From contig NZ_JBEFNF010000008.1 of the NCBI RefSeq assembly GCF_040196175.1, positions 62,001-126,000 of the forward strand: DNA of 64,000 bases, given 5' to 3'. A program made the position numbers and the translations under genes. The notes beneath the pieces are model-generated. The model ran no database searches. It had not been told where the DNA came from and saw nothing but the letters and a program-made list of their open reading frames with translations. Source of the stretch: Halospina sp040196175 (GTDB lineage Bacteria; Pseudomonadota; Gammaproteobacteria; Pseudomonadales; Oleiphilaceae). Positions 43,995 through 53,214 of this stretch are shown here, piece by piece. The stretch's first letter is position 1. Each line of letters begins with the position of its first letter.

Positions 43995-44010
43995 TTAGAC
44001 CAAAGTCGTA
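43995..44010. promoter_or_regulatory. Second related site, candidate CrbR operator 2
   Basis: TTAGACCAAAGTCGTA matches the first site perfectly in its left half (TTAGACCA) and keeps GTC on the right. Center-to-center distance is 65 bp, about six helical turns. It lies 89 bp before the DUF4212 start. Confidence 0.45.
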
Positions 44011-44098
44011 TGGAGACTGGCAGCCACTGGGTCAAAGCTGTGCAGTAGCGGTGATCCCACCGTGCACGCGTTGAAAACAATAATGGGGGGAAATGCTG

Positions 44099-44377
44099 AT
44101 GGCATTCCAAAATGAAGATCTCAAGAAGCAGTACTGGCGCGACAACCTGCGCATTATCGGGTGGCTGCTCGCGGTATGGGCCTTTGTGTCCTACGGCTGC
44201 GGCATCCTCTTTGCGGAGGCTCTCAACGCCATCCACATCGGCGGCTACCCGCTTGGTTTCTGGTTCGCACAACAAGGTTCAATCGTCACCTTCGTGGTGC
44301 TGATCTTTGTCTACGCGAAACTGATGGACCGGCTGGACCGGAAATACGGCGTTCAAGAAACCGAAGACGCGAAGTAA
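44099..44377 (+). CDS. DUF4212 small subunit of sodium/acetate-type symporter
   Basis: 92 residues with two membrane helices (IIGWLLAVWAFVSYGCGILF and PLGFWFAQQGSIVTFVVLIF) and a charged tail. Family DUF4212 (putative solute:sodium symporter small subunit) is always next to a large SSS-type subunit, as here. The ATG at 44099 fits the GGGGGG run eight bases upstream better than the ATG two codons earlier. It precedes the large subunit by 12 bp. Confidence 0.9.
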   Translation: MAFQNEDLKKQYWRDNLRIIGWLLAVWAFVSYGCGILFAEALNAIHIGGYPLGFWFAQQGSIVTFVVLIFVYAKLMDRLDRKYGVQETEDAK

Positions 44378-44389
44378 CGGGGGCTCACC

Positions 44390-46123
44390 ATGGACCAGCA
44401 GACACTGATCTATATTGTCGTGGGCGCTACCTTCGCGCTCTATATCGGCATTGCCATTTACTGTAAGGCGGGCTCCACCCGCGAATTCTATGTAGCCTCC
44501 AAGGGCGTCCATCCGGTTGCCAACGGCATGGCCACGGCAGCCGACTGGATGTCCGCAGCAAGCTTCATCTCCATGGCGGGTCTTATCGCCTTCCTCGGTT
44601 ATGGCGGCTCGGTCTTTCTGATGGGCTGGACCGGTGGCTTCGTGCTGCTTGCGATGCTGCTGGCGCCCTACCTGCGCAAATTCGGCAAGTTCACGGTGCC
44701 GGAATTCCTGGGGGATCGCTACTATTCCAATACGGCGCGGATCATTGGCGTTATCTGCCTGATTCTGGCCTCGCTGACTTACGTTATCGGCCAGATGACC
44801 GGCACCGGCGTTGCTTTCTCACGCTTCCTGGAAGTGAGCTATGAGATGGGCCTGTCCATTGGCATGGTCATCGTGTTCTTTTACGCCGTCATGGGCGGCA
44901 TGAAGGGGATCACCTACACCCAGATTGCCCAGTACTGCGTCATGATCACGGCTTATACCGTTCCGGCTGTGTTCATTTCTCTGCAGATGACAGGCTGGGC
45001 ACTGCCGCAGATTGGCCTGGGCTCCACTCTGACCGAGCATGGCACCTATGTGCTGGACCGTCTTGACCAGGTTCTGAGCGAATTGGGCTTTGCCGAATAC
45101 GTGGCGGTGGATGAGCACAACCGCGTCAATATGTTCTTCTATACGCTGTCGCTGATGATCGGTACTGCCGGCCTGCCGCACGTGATCATCCGCTTCTTCA
45201 CCGTTCCGACGGTCAAGGCGGCGCGCTCCTCCGCGGGCTGGGCTCTGGTGTTCATCGCCATCCTGTACACCACCGCACCGACCGTTGGCGCCATGGCCCG
45301 GCTGAACCTGATGGAGACCTTCGGCACCACGGACGCCACTGAGATGGTCTACGAGGAGCGGCCCCAGTGGGTTAAGAACTGGGAGCAGACTGGACTCATC
45401 GAGTTCACCGACAAGGACAACAGCGGCACCATCAACTACAGCTCTAACGCGCAAGAGAATGAGGTCACCGAGCTCAATCGTGACATCATTGTTCTGGCCA
45501 ACCCCGAGATCGCCATGCTGCCCGACTGGGTGATCGCGATCGTGGCCGCTGGTGGTCTTGCCGCCGCGCTGTCCACAGCAGCGGGTCTGTTGCTGGCCAT
45601 CTCCTCGGCGGTCTCCCATGACCTGCTGAAAGGGGTGTTCAAGCCGGACATCTCGGAGAAGAATGAGCTGCTTGCCGGCCGGATCTCGATGGCGGCCTCC
45701 ATTGCCGTAGCGGGGTACCTGGGCTTCAATCCACCCGGCTTCGCGGCGGGCACAGTGGCATTGGCCTTCGGGCTCGCAGCCGCCAGTCTGTTCCCGGCGC
45801 TGATGTTCGGCATCTTCTACAAGAAGATGAACAAGGAAGGCGCCATCGCCGGCATGCTGTCGGGTCTGACCGTGAACCTGCTGTACGTGTTCCAGCACAA
45901 GGGCATCATGTTCGTTTCCAGTACTTCCTTCCTGGGTGGTCTGGACCCGAACTGGTTCTTCGGTATCTCGCCGAACGCCTTTGGTGCTGTGGGCGCCATC
46001 GTCAACTTCATCGTCGCCATGGCGGTGTGCCAGATGACCCCGGAACCGCCGGATCATATCCAGCACATCGTGGACGATGTACGGGTGCCGACGGGCGCGT
46101 CGCTCGCCTCAGGCGGTCACTAA
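44390..46123 (+). CDS. Sodium:solute symporter, large subunit (acetate permease-type)
   Basis: 577 residues, about 13 membrane helices, SSS family of the VC_2705 type that pairs with DUF4212. Conserved segments: YVASKGVHPVANGMATAADW, ASFISMAGLIAFLGYGGSVF, GLPHVIIRFFTVPTVKAARS and AAGGLAAALSTAAGLLLAIS. A 90-residue soluble insert (about 310-375) interrupts the helices, with a DKDNSGTINY motif that resembles a calcium-binding loop. It probably imports acetate or a related carboxylate with Na+. Adjacent acs and the CrbS/R genes support that substrate. A strong terminator follows. Confidence 0.88.
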   Translation: MDQQTLIYIVVGATFALYIGIAIYCKAGSTREFYVASKGVHPVANGMATAADWMSAASFISMAGLIAFLGYGGSVFLMGWTGGFVLLAMLLAPYLRKFGKFTVPEFLGDRYYSNTARIIGVICLILASLTYVIGQMTGTGVAFSRFLEVSYEMGLSIGMVIVFFYAVMGGMKGITYTQIAQYCVMITAYTVPAVFISLQMTGWALPQIGLGSTLTEHGTYVLDRLDQVLSELGFAEYVAVDEHNRVNMFFYTLSLMIGTAGLPHVIIRFFTVPTVKAARSSAGWALVFIAILYTTAPTVGAMARLNLMETFGTTDATEMVYEERPQWVKNWEQTGLIEFTDKDNSGTINYSSNAQENEVTELNRDIIVLANPEIAMLPDWVIAIVAAGGLAAALSTAAGLLLAISSAVSHDLLKGVFKPDISEKNELLAGRISMAASIAVAGYLGFNPPGFAAGTVALAFGLAAASLFPALMFGIFYKKMNKEGAIAGMLSGLTVNLLYVFQHKGIMFVSSTSFLGGLDPNWFFGISPNAFGAVGAIVNFIVAMAVCQMTPEPPDHIQHIVDDVRVPTGASLASGGH

Positions 46124-46142
46124 GCCCTGATGGAACCACTTC

Positions 46143-46175
46143 AGACAGTGCTGCTTCGGCAGTACTGTCTGTTTT
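46143..46175 (+). terminator. Rho-independent terminator of symporter operon
   Basis: 12-bp stem AGACAGTGCTGC / GCAGTACTGTCT (one G-U), TTCG tetraloop, then GTTTT. Located 20 bp after the symporter stop. Confidence 0.9.
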
Positions 46176-46263
46176 CAGCTACCCTTAACGGAGATGCCGG
46201 GAGAGCGCCCCGCTTTCGGGACGCTGCCCCGGCAATTCCCCTTCCCCTGAACAGAGGCCGTGC

Positions 46264-46758
46264 ATGTTCCGCAATTTCCATTTCATTGTCGCCCTTCTGG
46301 TTGCTCCGGCTCTGGCCATATTGGCCTGGTACGCAGCGGATACCATGCTTTCGGACAAAAAAGAGAAGGCGAAGGAAGGTCTGGGCTACGAACTCATCGG
46401 TGAATCCAACTGCCGCTATGAGAGTGGCACCTGCACCATGAGCAACGGCAACTTCAAATTGGACATCCAGGTGGACCGCGCCGGCGAGGGTAAGCTGGCG
46501 GTGCGACTGGAATCGGCCCATCCACTGGATGCCATGAGCATGGGATGGGTCAATCCCGACGCCGACAGCACGAAACAGACGATGCTGGAAGCGGTCAATG
46601 AAAAGGCCACTCGCTGGCAGGGTGTTATCCCCGGCGAGGCGAGTACCAAGGCCCGCATGCGGGTCCTGGCGAGAGCGGACGGCACCAGCTATTACGGCGA
46701 TGCAAAGACCGTCTTCATCGATTACGAAACCAGTTTCGGGGAGGACTTCCGGAAATGA
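46264..46758 (+). CDS. Single-pass membrane protein of unknown function
   Basis: 164 residues. One N-terminal helix (FHFIVALLVAPALAILAWYA), then a soluble domain with two Cys in SNCRYESGTCTMSNGNFKLD (possible disulfide outside the cytoplasm). I do not recognise the family, but the LDAMSMGWVNPDA segment and the ending look like a conserved small protein often found before DUF294 genes. Stop overlaps the next start (ATGA), so it is coupled to the DUF294 gene. Confidence 0.65.
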   Translation: MFRNFHFIVALLVAPALAILAWYAADTMLSDKKEKAKEGLGYELIGESNCRYESGTCTMSNGNFKLDIQVDRAGEGKLAVRLESAHPLDAMSMGWVNPDADSTKQTMLEAVNEKATRWQGVIPGEASTKARMRVLARADGTSYYGDAKTVFIDYETSFGEDFRK

Positions 46759-48614
46759 CTGAAACCCAATCGCTGCCGCCCGAGCTGGCCTCAGTCGCGG
46801 ATTTCATCCGCACGACGCTGCCGTTCAATGTCCTGCCCGAACCCGAAATTGACCGCATTGTGCACGAGATGGAAATCGGCTATTTCCGTAACGGCCATGT
46901 GTTCAACGAAAACACCCGGGATCAGGGACTGCGCATTCTACGCAGCGGCGCGGCGGAAATCCGCAGCCAGGATGGTGAGCTGCTCGATCGACTGGCAGAG
47001 GGCGAAAGCTTCGCTCTGAGCGGCCTGCTTCAGCAGGAGCCCGGCGTGCGTGCTGTGCTGATTGAGGACAGCCTGATCTACTTCCTCCCCCAAAAGGCCT
47101 ACCAGGACCTTCGTGGGCGCTTCCGGGATTTCGACCGGTTCTTCCATGGTCAGCGCAGTCGACGTCTGTTCCGCGCGACCCAGAGCATGGTTTCCCCGGA
47201 CGGCATGCTGACACCCGTCAAAGCCCTGATGGCCACAGATCTGGTCACCACCACCGAGGATACCTCAGTGGCCGAACTGGCGGACATGATGTCGAACCGA
47301 CGGGTATCCTCCGCACTGGTACTGAACGACGGTAACCTCAGCGGCATTGTCACGGACCGGGACCTGCGCAGCCGGGTGCTGGCAGCGCGGCGTTGCCCTG
47401 ATACACCGGTCGCCGACATCATGACGGCGAATCCGGTCAGCCTGAAGCACGAGGCGACGCTGTTTGACGCTACCCTGCTGATGACGCGCCACCGCATGCA
47501 TCACCTGCCTGTGCTTGAGGACCACAAGCCGGTGGGCATCCTGACGACATCGGATCTGATAACCGCCCGCCAGGACGATCCCGTCTACATCGTTCAGCGC
47601 CTCTCGCGCCAGGAATCGGTTGCCAACCTGCAGATGGTTCTGCGGGACATTCCCCAGTTCCTTCTGCGCTGGACGGATGCAGGCGTTCCCGCAGACCAGG
47701 TCAGCCACATCCTCACCGCCATCAGCGATACCGTGACCAATCGGCTGATCGAGATGGCGCTGGCGGAGCTGGGGCCGGCCCCGGTGCCCTATGCCTGGTT
47801 GTGCTTTGGTTCGCAGGCGCGTGCCGAGCAGCTGCTCAACGCGGACCAGGACAACGGGCTGGTCATCTCGGATGAGGCCAATGACGAGGATATGGCCTGG
47901 TTCGAACAGCTGGCGACCAGAGTCAGCGACAGCCTCAATGAATGCGGTTATGTCTACTGTGATGGCTACGTGATGGCGACCAACCCCTTCTGGCGGCGCC
48001 GGCTTTCCGGTTGGCATGTGGCGGTGGATAACTGGGTCGCGAGCTTCAGTCCGCACCATGTGATGGAGATCAGCATCGCCTTCGATCTGCGCACCGTCCA
48101 CGGTGATTTCACGCTCACTGAAAAGATCCAGTCGCACATGCTCCAGCGCGTTCAGGCGAACTCCATCTTCCAGGCAGCACTGGCGGAAAACGTGCTGGAA
48201 GGCAGTCCGCCTATCGGTATTTTCCGGCGCTTTGTGGTGGAGCGTAATGGCGACCATAAGGATACGCTCAACCTGAAGAAGCGTGGCCTTCTGCCGATCA
48301 TTGAGATTGTGCGCCTGCATGCGCTGGCGGCCGGAATTGACCGCATCAACACTCTGGAACGACTGGATGAGCTGGCGCGGAGCAAACACATGACCCGCTA
48401 CGACGCCCGCAACCTGCAGGACGCCCTGCGCTTTCTGATGCAGGTGCGGCTGCAGGTACAGGCGGACCAGATCCGCGAGGGCGAAGAGCTGAGCAACTAC
48501 TGTAATCCCCGTAATCTGCCCAAGCTTGCACGCGAGCAGTTGCGGGACGCCTTCCAGCTGGTCGACAGCGCCCAGAAATCCGTGCGCCTGGCCTATCGCC
48601 AGGGCATGCGTTGA
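46755..48614 (+). CDS. DUF294 nucleotidyltransferase-like regulator with cNMP and CBS domains
   Basis: 619 residues. Domains in order: cyclic-nucleotide-binding-like (about 20-130, FNENTRDQGLRILRSGAAEI), paired CBS domains (about 155-275, MATDLVTTTEDTSVAELADM), DUF294 nucleotidyltransferase-like domain (FGSQARAEQLLNADQDNGLV, keeping GS and D-x-D-like residues) and DUF294_C. The family accompanies the acs/DUF4212/symporter cluster and a DnaQ-like exonuclease. The substrate of the transferase domain is not known; the CBS pair may bind adenylates. Confidence 0.9.
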   Translation: MTETQSLPPELASVADFIRTTLPFNVLPEPEIDRIVHEMEIGYFRNGHVFNENTRDQGLRILRSGAAEIRSQDGELLDRLAEGESFALSGLLQQEPGVRAVLIEDSLIYFLPQKAYQDLRGRFRDFDRFFHGQRSRRLFRATQSMVSPDGMLTPVKALMATDLVTTTEDTSVAELADMMSNRRVSSALVLNDGNLSGIVTDRDLRSRVLAARRCPDTPVADIMTANPVSLKHEATLFDATLLMTRHRMHHLPVLEDHKPVGILTTSDLITARQDDPVYIVQRLSRQESVANLQMVLRDIPQFLLRWTDAGVPADQVSHILTAISDTVTNRLIEMALAELGPAPVPYAWLCFGSQARAEQLLNADQDNGLVISDEANDEDMAWFEQLATRVSDSLNECGYVYCDGYVMATNPFWRRRLSGWHVAVDNWVASFSPHHVMEISIAFDLRTVHGDFTLTEKIQSHMLQRVQANSIFQAALAENVLEGSPPIGIFRRFVVERNGDHKDTLNLKKRGLLPIIEIVRLHALAAGIDRINTLERLDELARSKHMTRYDARNLQDALRFLMQVRLQVQADQIREGEELSNYCNPRNLPKLAREQLRDAFQLVDSAQKSVRLAYRQGMR

Positions 48615-49303
48615 TGTGGCTGACCCGCGCCCGCCACGAGCGGGCACGGCGACGCTATGCCCGTCACCCCTTCCCGGAGCCGACGCTGGAGCGGCTGCTG
48701 GCAACGCCCTGGCCGGACACCAGCGCCCGCTGGGACGAGGTGGACTGGCTGGCGATTGACCTGGAGACCACCGGGCTGGACCCGAAAACGGGCTACATCA
48801 TCAGCTTCGGGTGGGTGGCCGTGGACCAGGGCCGGATCCGGCTGGATACCGCCCGGCACCTGCTGATCGACAGCCGCAATCTGGTGGGCGACAGCGCCAC
48901 CATCCATCACATCCGGGATGCGGACCGCAGCGAGGGCGTAGACTTGCCCGCAGCCCTGCGCATGCTGGCACGGGCGCTGACCGAGCGGATCGCGGTCATG
49001 CATCACGCGCCACTGGATGTGGGATTTCTGCGCGCCGCCTACCGGGAGCAGTTCGGCATGGATTGGTTCCAACCCACTGCGGACACACTGACACTGGAGA
49101 AAAAGCGTCTGTTTCAGCGCGATCAGAACCTGCCGCGCAATGTATTGCGGCTGAACAGCTGCCGCGAACGCTACGGGTTGCCGGATACCAAGGCACACAA
49201 TGCACTGGAGGATGCTCTGGCCTGTGGGGAGCTTTTCATGGCCTGGGCCCGCCACTACGGAGGTGACGGCCCCAGGGTCAAGAACTGCCTCAGCCGGGTC
49301 TGA
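48614..49303 (+). CDS. DnaQ-like 3'-5' exonuclease
   Basis: 229 residues. DEDDh exonuclease fold: LAIDLETTGLDPKTGYIISF (D-x-E), MHHAPLDVGFL (D) and HNALEDALACGELF (H-x4-D). The length and N-terminal arm (HERARRRYARHPFPEP) match the stand-alone exonuclease that follows DUF294 genes in this cluster; the specific role is unknown. Its ATG overlaps the DUF294 stop by one base (TGATG). It converges with ridA. Confidence 0.88.
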   Translation: MWLTRARHERARRRYARHPFPEPTLERLLATPWPDTSARWDEVDWLAIDLETTGLDPKTGYIISFGWVAVDQGRIRLDTARHLLIDSRNLVGDSATIHHIRDADRSEGVDLPAALRMLARALTERIAVMHHAPLDVGFLRAAYREQFGMDWFQPTADTLTLEKKRLFQRDQNLPRNVLRLNSCRERYGLPDTKAHNALEDALACGELFMAWARHYGGDGPRVKNCLSRV

Positions 49304-49306
49304 GCT

Positions 49307-49693
49307 CTACTTCAGCACCATGATGGCATCCATCTCCACCTGGGCGCCCTTGGGCAGGGCGGCCACGCCAATGGCAGCACGCGCGGGGTACGGCTCACCA
49401 AAGACGGTCGCCATGATCTCATTGACCGTGGCGAAGTTGGCCATGTCCGTAAGATAGATATTGAGCTTGACCAGATCCTGAATACGACCACCGGAGGCCT
49501 CGCAAACCGCCTTCAGGTTTTCGAACACGCGATTGACCTGCTCCGCGAAGCCGCCCGGGACCAGTTCCATGGTATCCGGGTCCAGCGGAATCTGGCCCGA
49601 GAGATAGACGGTATCGCCTGCCTTCACGGCCTGTGAGTAGGGTCCAATAGCTTCGGGTGCGTTATCCGTCTGGATGATGGACTTGTTCGTCAT
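49307..49693 (-). CDS. ridA: RidA family 2-imino/enamine deaminase
   Basis: 128 residues. Hydrolyses reactive enamine/imine intermediates. Signature regions: GPYSQAVKAGDTVYLSGQIP and YPARAAIGVAALPKGAQVEM, with the catalytic Arg in PARAA. Lies 62 bp downstream of spoT on the same strand, a common arrangement. Confidence 0.93.
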   Translation of the reverse strand: MTNKSIIQTDNAPEAIGPYSQAVKAGDTVYLSGQIPLDPDTMELVPGGFAEQVNRVFENLKAVCEASGGRIQDLVKLNIYLTDMANFATVNEIMATVFGEPYPARAAIGVAALPKGAQVEMDAIMVLK

Positions 49694-49755
49694 GGGTTAC
49701 GGCTTTCCTGTCGTCTGTACCGGAATACTGATGCTCGCCTGCCGGCGCGGCGCTG

Positions 49756-51882
49756 TCAACGCCGCACCCGCGTAACCGACTTGACGGTACGCTGGTTGCG
49801 GATGCGGCGCATGATCCGTGCCAGCTGCTGACGCCCGCTCACATGCAGCGTCATAACAACGACACTGTGGCGGGCGTCGTGTTCATCCACATTGATGCCC
49901 TCGAGATTCGCCTCGGCCTGGGCTACCGTGTTGGCCAGTTCAGCAATCAGGCCGCGCTTACGCGCGGTTTCCACCCGCAGCTCCACCGAGAAATCATCGG
50001 TAATGTTCTTGGCCCAGCTCAGATACACCAGCTCGGCGGAATCGGCATCCAGGTGGCGCACACTCTCACAGCGCTCCGAGTGGATCACCATACCATTGCC
50101 GGAGCTCATACGGCCGACAATGGGGTCCCCCGGGATGGGATCGCAGCAGTCCGCAAACTGGATCACCGAGCCTTCGCTTCCCGCAATGGTCATGGTCTGG
50201 CCTGCGCGGGTCTCTTCCAGAGCCGGTGTGATATCGCTGTCGTCCCCGTTCTCCGGCGCCAGCTGGCGGGCGATGATGTAAGCCATGCGGTTGCCAAGCC
50301 CGATGTCCGCCAGCAGCCGGTCAAAGTCCTCCGCCTGGTTATGCGCCAGCACCCGCTCGATACGCCACTGACCAATATCATCCAGACGTGACCCGAGACT
50401 TTTGAGCGAGCGGCTGAGAAGCTGCCGGCCCAGCTCGACCGACTCCCGGCGCTCCTGGGTCTTGAGAAAATGACGGATGCTGGAGCGGGCCTTACCGGTC
50501 ACCACATAATTGAGCCATACAGAGCTCGGCCTGGCACCAGGCGCGGTGATGATCTCCACTGTCTGGCCACTGTAAAGTGGCTGGCTAAGCGAAGCCAGCT
50601 GGCGATCCACCCGGCAGGCCACACAGGCATTGCCAATATCCGTGTGGATGGCATAGGCGAAATCCACCGCCGTGGCGCCGCGCGGCAGTGCCATAATACG
50701 GCCCTTGGGGGTGAACACGTAGATCTCATCCGGGAAAAGGTCGACCTTCACGTGCTCGATGAACTCCAGCGAGTCATCCGCCCGCTCACTCATCTCCATC
50801 AACCCTTCCAGCCAGCGATCCACCCGTTTCTGATTGACCTCGCCCACGCCAGAGTCGTACTTGTACATCCAGTGGGCGGCAATGCCGTGGTTGGCCACAC
50901 TTTCCATCTCCTCGGTGCGGATCTGGATCTCAATGTTCACATGCTTGCCGAACAGCGTGGTGTGCAGTGACTGGTAGCCATTGGCCTTGGGCATGGCAAT
51001 GTAGTCCTTGAACCGCCCCGGAAGCGGCTTGTACACGCTGTGGACGGCCCCCAGGATGCGATAGCAGTCATCCACAGAGTCGGTGATGATCCGGAAGGCG
51101 TACACATCCATGATCTCACCAAATGATTTGTGCTTGAACTTCATCTTGTTGTAGATGGAGTTCAGATGCTTCTCACGCCCGATTATGCGCCCTGAAAGCC
51201 CGCGCTCCTGCAGCTTATCCTCCAGGCTGGTACGGATCTCGTCGATAATCTCATGATGCTCACCACGCAGCTTACGCACGGCCTTGGCGATGTACTGTGA
51301 GCGCATGGGGTACATAGCGGCAAAGCCCAGATCTTCCAACTCCACACACAGACTGTGCATGCCAAGCCGGTGAGCAATAGGCGCGTAGATGTCGAGGGTT
51401 TCGGTGGCAATGCGGCGGCGTTTCTCGGGGTTGAGCGGCCCCAGAGTGCGCATGTTGTGCAGCCGGTCCGCCAGTTTGACCAGAATCACGCGGATGTCAC
51501 GCGCCATGGCCAGGGTCATCTTCTGAAAGTTTTCCGCCTGGGCCTCGGCGCGTGAACGGAACTCAATCTGGGTTAGCTTGCTGACGCCATCCACCAGTTC
51601 GGCGACCGGCGCACCGAACTGTTCTACCAGCGCATCCTTGGGAATCCCGGTGTCTTCGATAACGTCATGAAGCATGGCCGCCATCAGGCTCTGGTGGTCC
51701 AGATTAAGCTGCGCCAGGATGTTGGCCACCGCTAACGGGTGACTGATATAGCGCTCGCCGCTGCGCCGATACTGCCCCTCATGGGCCTGTTCCGCGTAGA
51801 AATAGGCCCGCCTGACCTGGTTGACCTTATGATCATCCAGATAGTTTCCGAGGCGTTGCGCCAGTGCGTCGATGGTCGACAT
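49756..51882 (-). CDS. spoT: Bifunctional (p)ppGpp synthetase/hydrolase
   Basis: 708 residues. HD hydrolase domain (HPLAVANILAQLNLDHQSLM, AMLHDVIEDTGIPK and KLADRLHNMRTLG), synthetase domain (PGRFKDYIAMPKANGYQSLH), TGS (DEIYVFTPKGRIMALPRGAT) and C-terminal ACT. The HD site is complete, so it can degrade (p)ppGpp as SpoT/Rel does. Order gmk-rpoZ-spoT is as in E. coli. A terminator sits between rpoZ and spoT, so spoT probably also has its own promoter. Confidence 0.96.
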   Translation of the reverse strand: MSTIDALAQRLGNYLDDHKVNQVRRAYFYAEQAHEGQYRRSGERYISHPLAVANILAQLNLDHQSLMAAMLHDVIEDTGIPKDALVEQFGAPVAELVDGVSKLTQIEFRSRAEAQAENFQKMTLAMARDIRVILVKLADRLHNMRTLGPLNPEKRRRIATETLDIYAPIAHRLGMHSLCVELEDLGFAAMYPMRSQYIAKAVRKLRGEHHEIIDEIRTSLEDKLQERGLSGRIIGREKHLNSIYNKMKFKHKSFGEIMDVYAFRIITDSVDDCYRILGAVHSVYKPLPGRFKDYIAMPKANGYQSLHTTLFGKHVNIEIQIRTEEMESVANHGIAAHWMYKYDSGVGEVNQKRVDRWLEGLMEMSERADDSLEFIEHVKVDLFPDEIYVFTPKGRIMALPRGATAVDFAYAIHTDIGNACVACRVDRQLASLSQPLYSGQTVEIITAPGARPSSVWLNYVVTGKARSSIRHFLKTQERRESVELGRQLLSRSLKSLGSRLDDIGQWRIERVLAHNQAEDFDRLLADIGLGNRMAYIIARQLAPENGDDSDITPALEETRAGQTMTIAGSEGSVIQFADCCDPIPGDPIVGRMSSGNGMVIHSERCESVRHLDADSAELVYLSWAKNITDDFSVELRVETARKRGLIAELANTVAQAEANLEGINVDEHDARHSVVVMTLHVSGRQQLARIMRRIRNQRTVKSVTRVRR

Positions 51883-51986
51883 GAGCTGTTCAGGATGCTC
51901 CGCGAGGTGATGTTTGTCCGGTTACTTCCCTGCCCTTTCGCTGATTCCCTTGCCTTCCCTTTCCAGAGTATAGCTTGTGCGGACAC

Positions 51987-52011
51987 AAAAAAACCGGGGC
52001 GTGCCCGGTTT
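51987..52011 (-). terminator. Rho-independent terminator after rpoZ
   Basis: Stem AAACCGGG / CCCGGTTT with a 5-nt loop, followed on the minus strand by seven T. It lies 25 bp after the rpoZ stop. Confidence 0.85.
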
Positions 52012-52035
52012 CTCCGCAAACAATGCCGGCATGCT

Positions 52036-52323
52036 TCAGCTCTCGGCTTCGCCCTGCTCGCCGGATAATGGTACTCCGGCGCTGGCGGCAGGTGCTTGCA
52101 CGGATTCCGCCAGTGCACGCTCATCGGCTTCAACGGTTGCAAAACTGATCTTGCCTTCCGCTATTTCACGCAGAGCCAGCACTGTGGGCTTATCATTCTC
52201 CGGCGCGACCTTGGGGTTACTGCCATAGCTCGCCAGCTGGCGGGCCCGCTTGGTGGAGAGCATGACAAGCTGAAAGCGGTTGTCGACGTGGTCCAGACAG
52301 TCCTCAACGGTGACGCGTGCCAT
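52036..52323 (-). CDS. rpoZ: RNA polymerase omega subunit
   Basis: 95 residues. Omega binds and stabilises beta-prime. The start ARVTVEDCLDHVDNRFQLVM and RARQLASYGSNPKVAPENDK are characteristic; the acidic tail is variable in the family. Downstream of gmk, with a terminator after it. Confidence 0.97.
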   Translation of the reverse strand: MARVTVEDCLDHVDNRFQLVMLSTKRARQLASYGSNPKVAPENDKPTVLALREIAEGKISFATVEADERALAESVQAPAASAGVPLSGEQGEAES

Positions 52324-52392
52324 GGATTACCTCTGTTTGTCTGTGGGTCACTGGAGATCACGCAGTGTAACCCACTGATTGCTTTCTGGCCA

Positions 52393-53028
52393 TCATTGAT
52401 CGGCCCGTGACAACGCTGTGAGAAGGGTTTCATGGCGCTGGCTCTGGCGGCTCAGGCACTGACGCTGGGCGCGGAACACCACCAGCAGCTCATCCAAGGC
52501 GCGCTCGAAGTCATCATTGACCACGAGGTAATCGTATTCAGCCACATGCCGACACTCTTCGGCCGCTTCACGCAGACGGCGCTCAATCACCTCACTACTG
52601 TCCTGGCCGCGCCCCTGAAGACGCTCACGCAGCGCCTCCGGCGAGGGCGGCACCAGGAAGACCGATACCGCATGCGGGCGCAGATGCCGGATCTGCTGGG
52701 CACCCTGCCAGTCGATCTCCAGAATCACATCGCGCCCGGCGGCAAGCTGCTCATCCACCCAGTCACCGGAGGTACCGTAATAGTTGTCGAACACCTGTGC
52801 ATGCTCCAGAAACGTACCCGCTTCCATGAGTGACAGAAACTCCTGCTCGGTGACGAAATGATAGTTGACGCCATCCTGCTCCCCGGCACGTGCCGGTCGG
52901 GTGGTATGCGACACCGAGACGGTCAGGGCCGGATCACGCGCCAGCACCTCCGACACCAGGCTGGTCTTGCCCGCTCCGGATGGGGCCGACACCACAAATA
53001 GCGTGCCCAGGTAAGGCTGCTCACTCAT
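52393..53028 (-). CDS. gmk: Guanylate kinase
   Basis: 211 residues. Phosphorylates GMP to GDP. P-loop VSAPSGAGKTSLVSEVL, GMP site SVSHTTRPARAGEQDGVNYH, and DVILEIDWQGAQQIR. The ATG at 53028 fits the usual N-terminus and has a GGAG about 11 bases before it; the ATG six codons earlier has no ribosome site. Divergent from rph. Confidence 0.96.
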   Translation of the reverse strand: MSEQPYLGTLFVVSAPSGAGKTSLVSEVLARDPALTVSVSHTTRPARAGEQDGVNYHFVTEQEFLSLMEAGTFLEHAQVFDNYYGTSGDWVDEQLAAGRDVILEIDWQGAQQIRHLRPHAVSVFLVPPSPEALRERLQGRGQDSSEVIERRLREAAEECRHVAEYDYLVVNDDFERALDELLVVFRAQRQCLSRQSQRHETLLTALSRADQ

Positions 53029-53214
53029 GTCTGGATTACTCCACATTCTGTACTTGTTCGATCAGCACTTTGATCGCCGCTGCGTCGCAAGAGGCATCAG
53101 ACGCTCGGAAATCAACCCATGAGTGTATCACCGCTGGCAAGCGCACGCCCGCAGCTCTGGCCTGGCGTGCTAGACTCGCTGATCCCGATCATCCATCAAA
53201 CCGGAGGAGCGAGC

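Noticed and set aside
44819..46066. Long antisense frame over the sodium symporter gene
   Set aside because: Low-complexity Gln/His/Arg-rich product; the sense frame is an intact transporter with a terminator behind it.
47265..48704. 479-codon frame antisense to the DUF294 gene
   Set aside because: Shadow of high GC third positions; sense gene has ordered cNMP, CBS and DUF294 domains.
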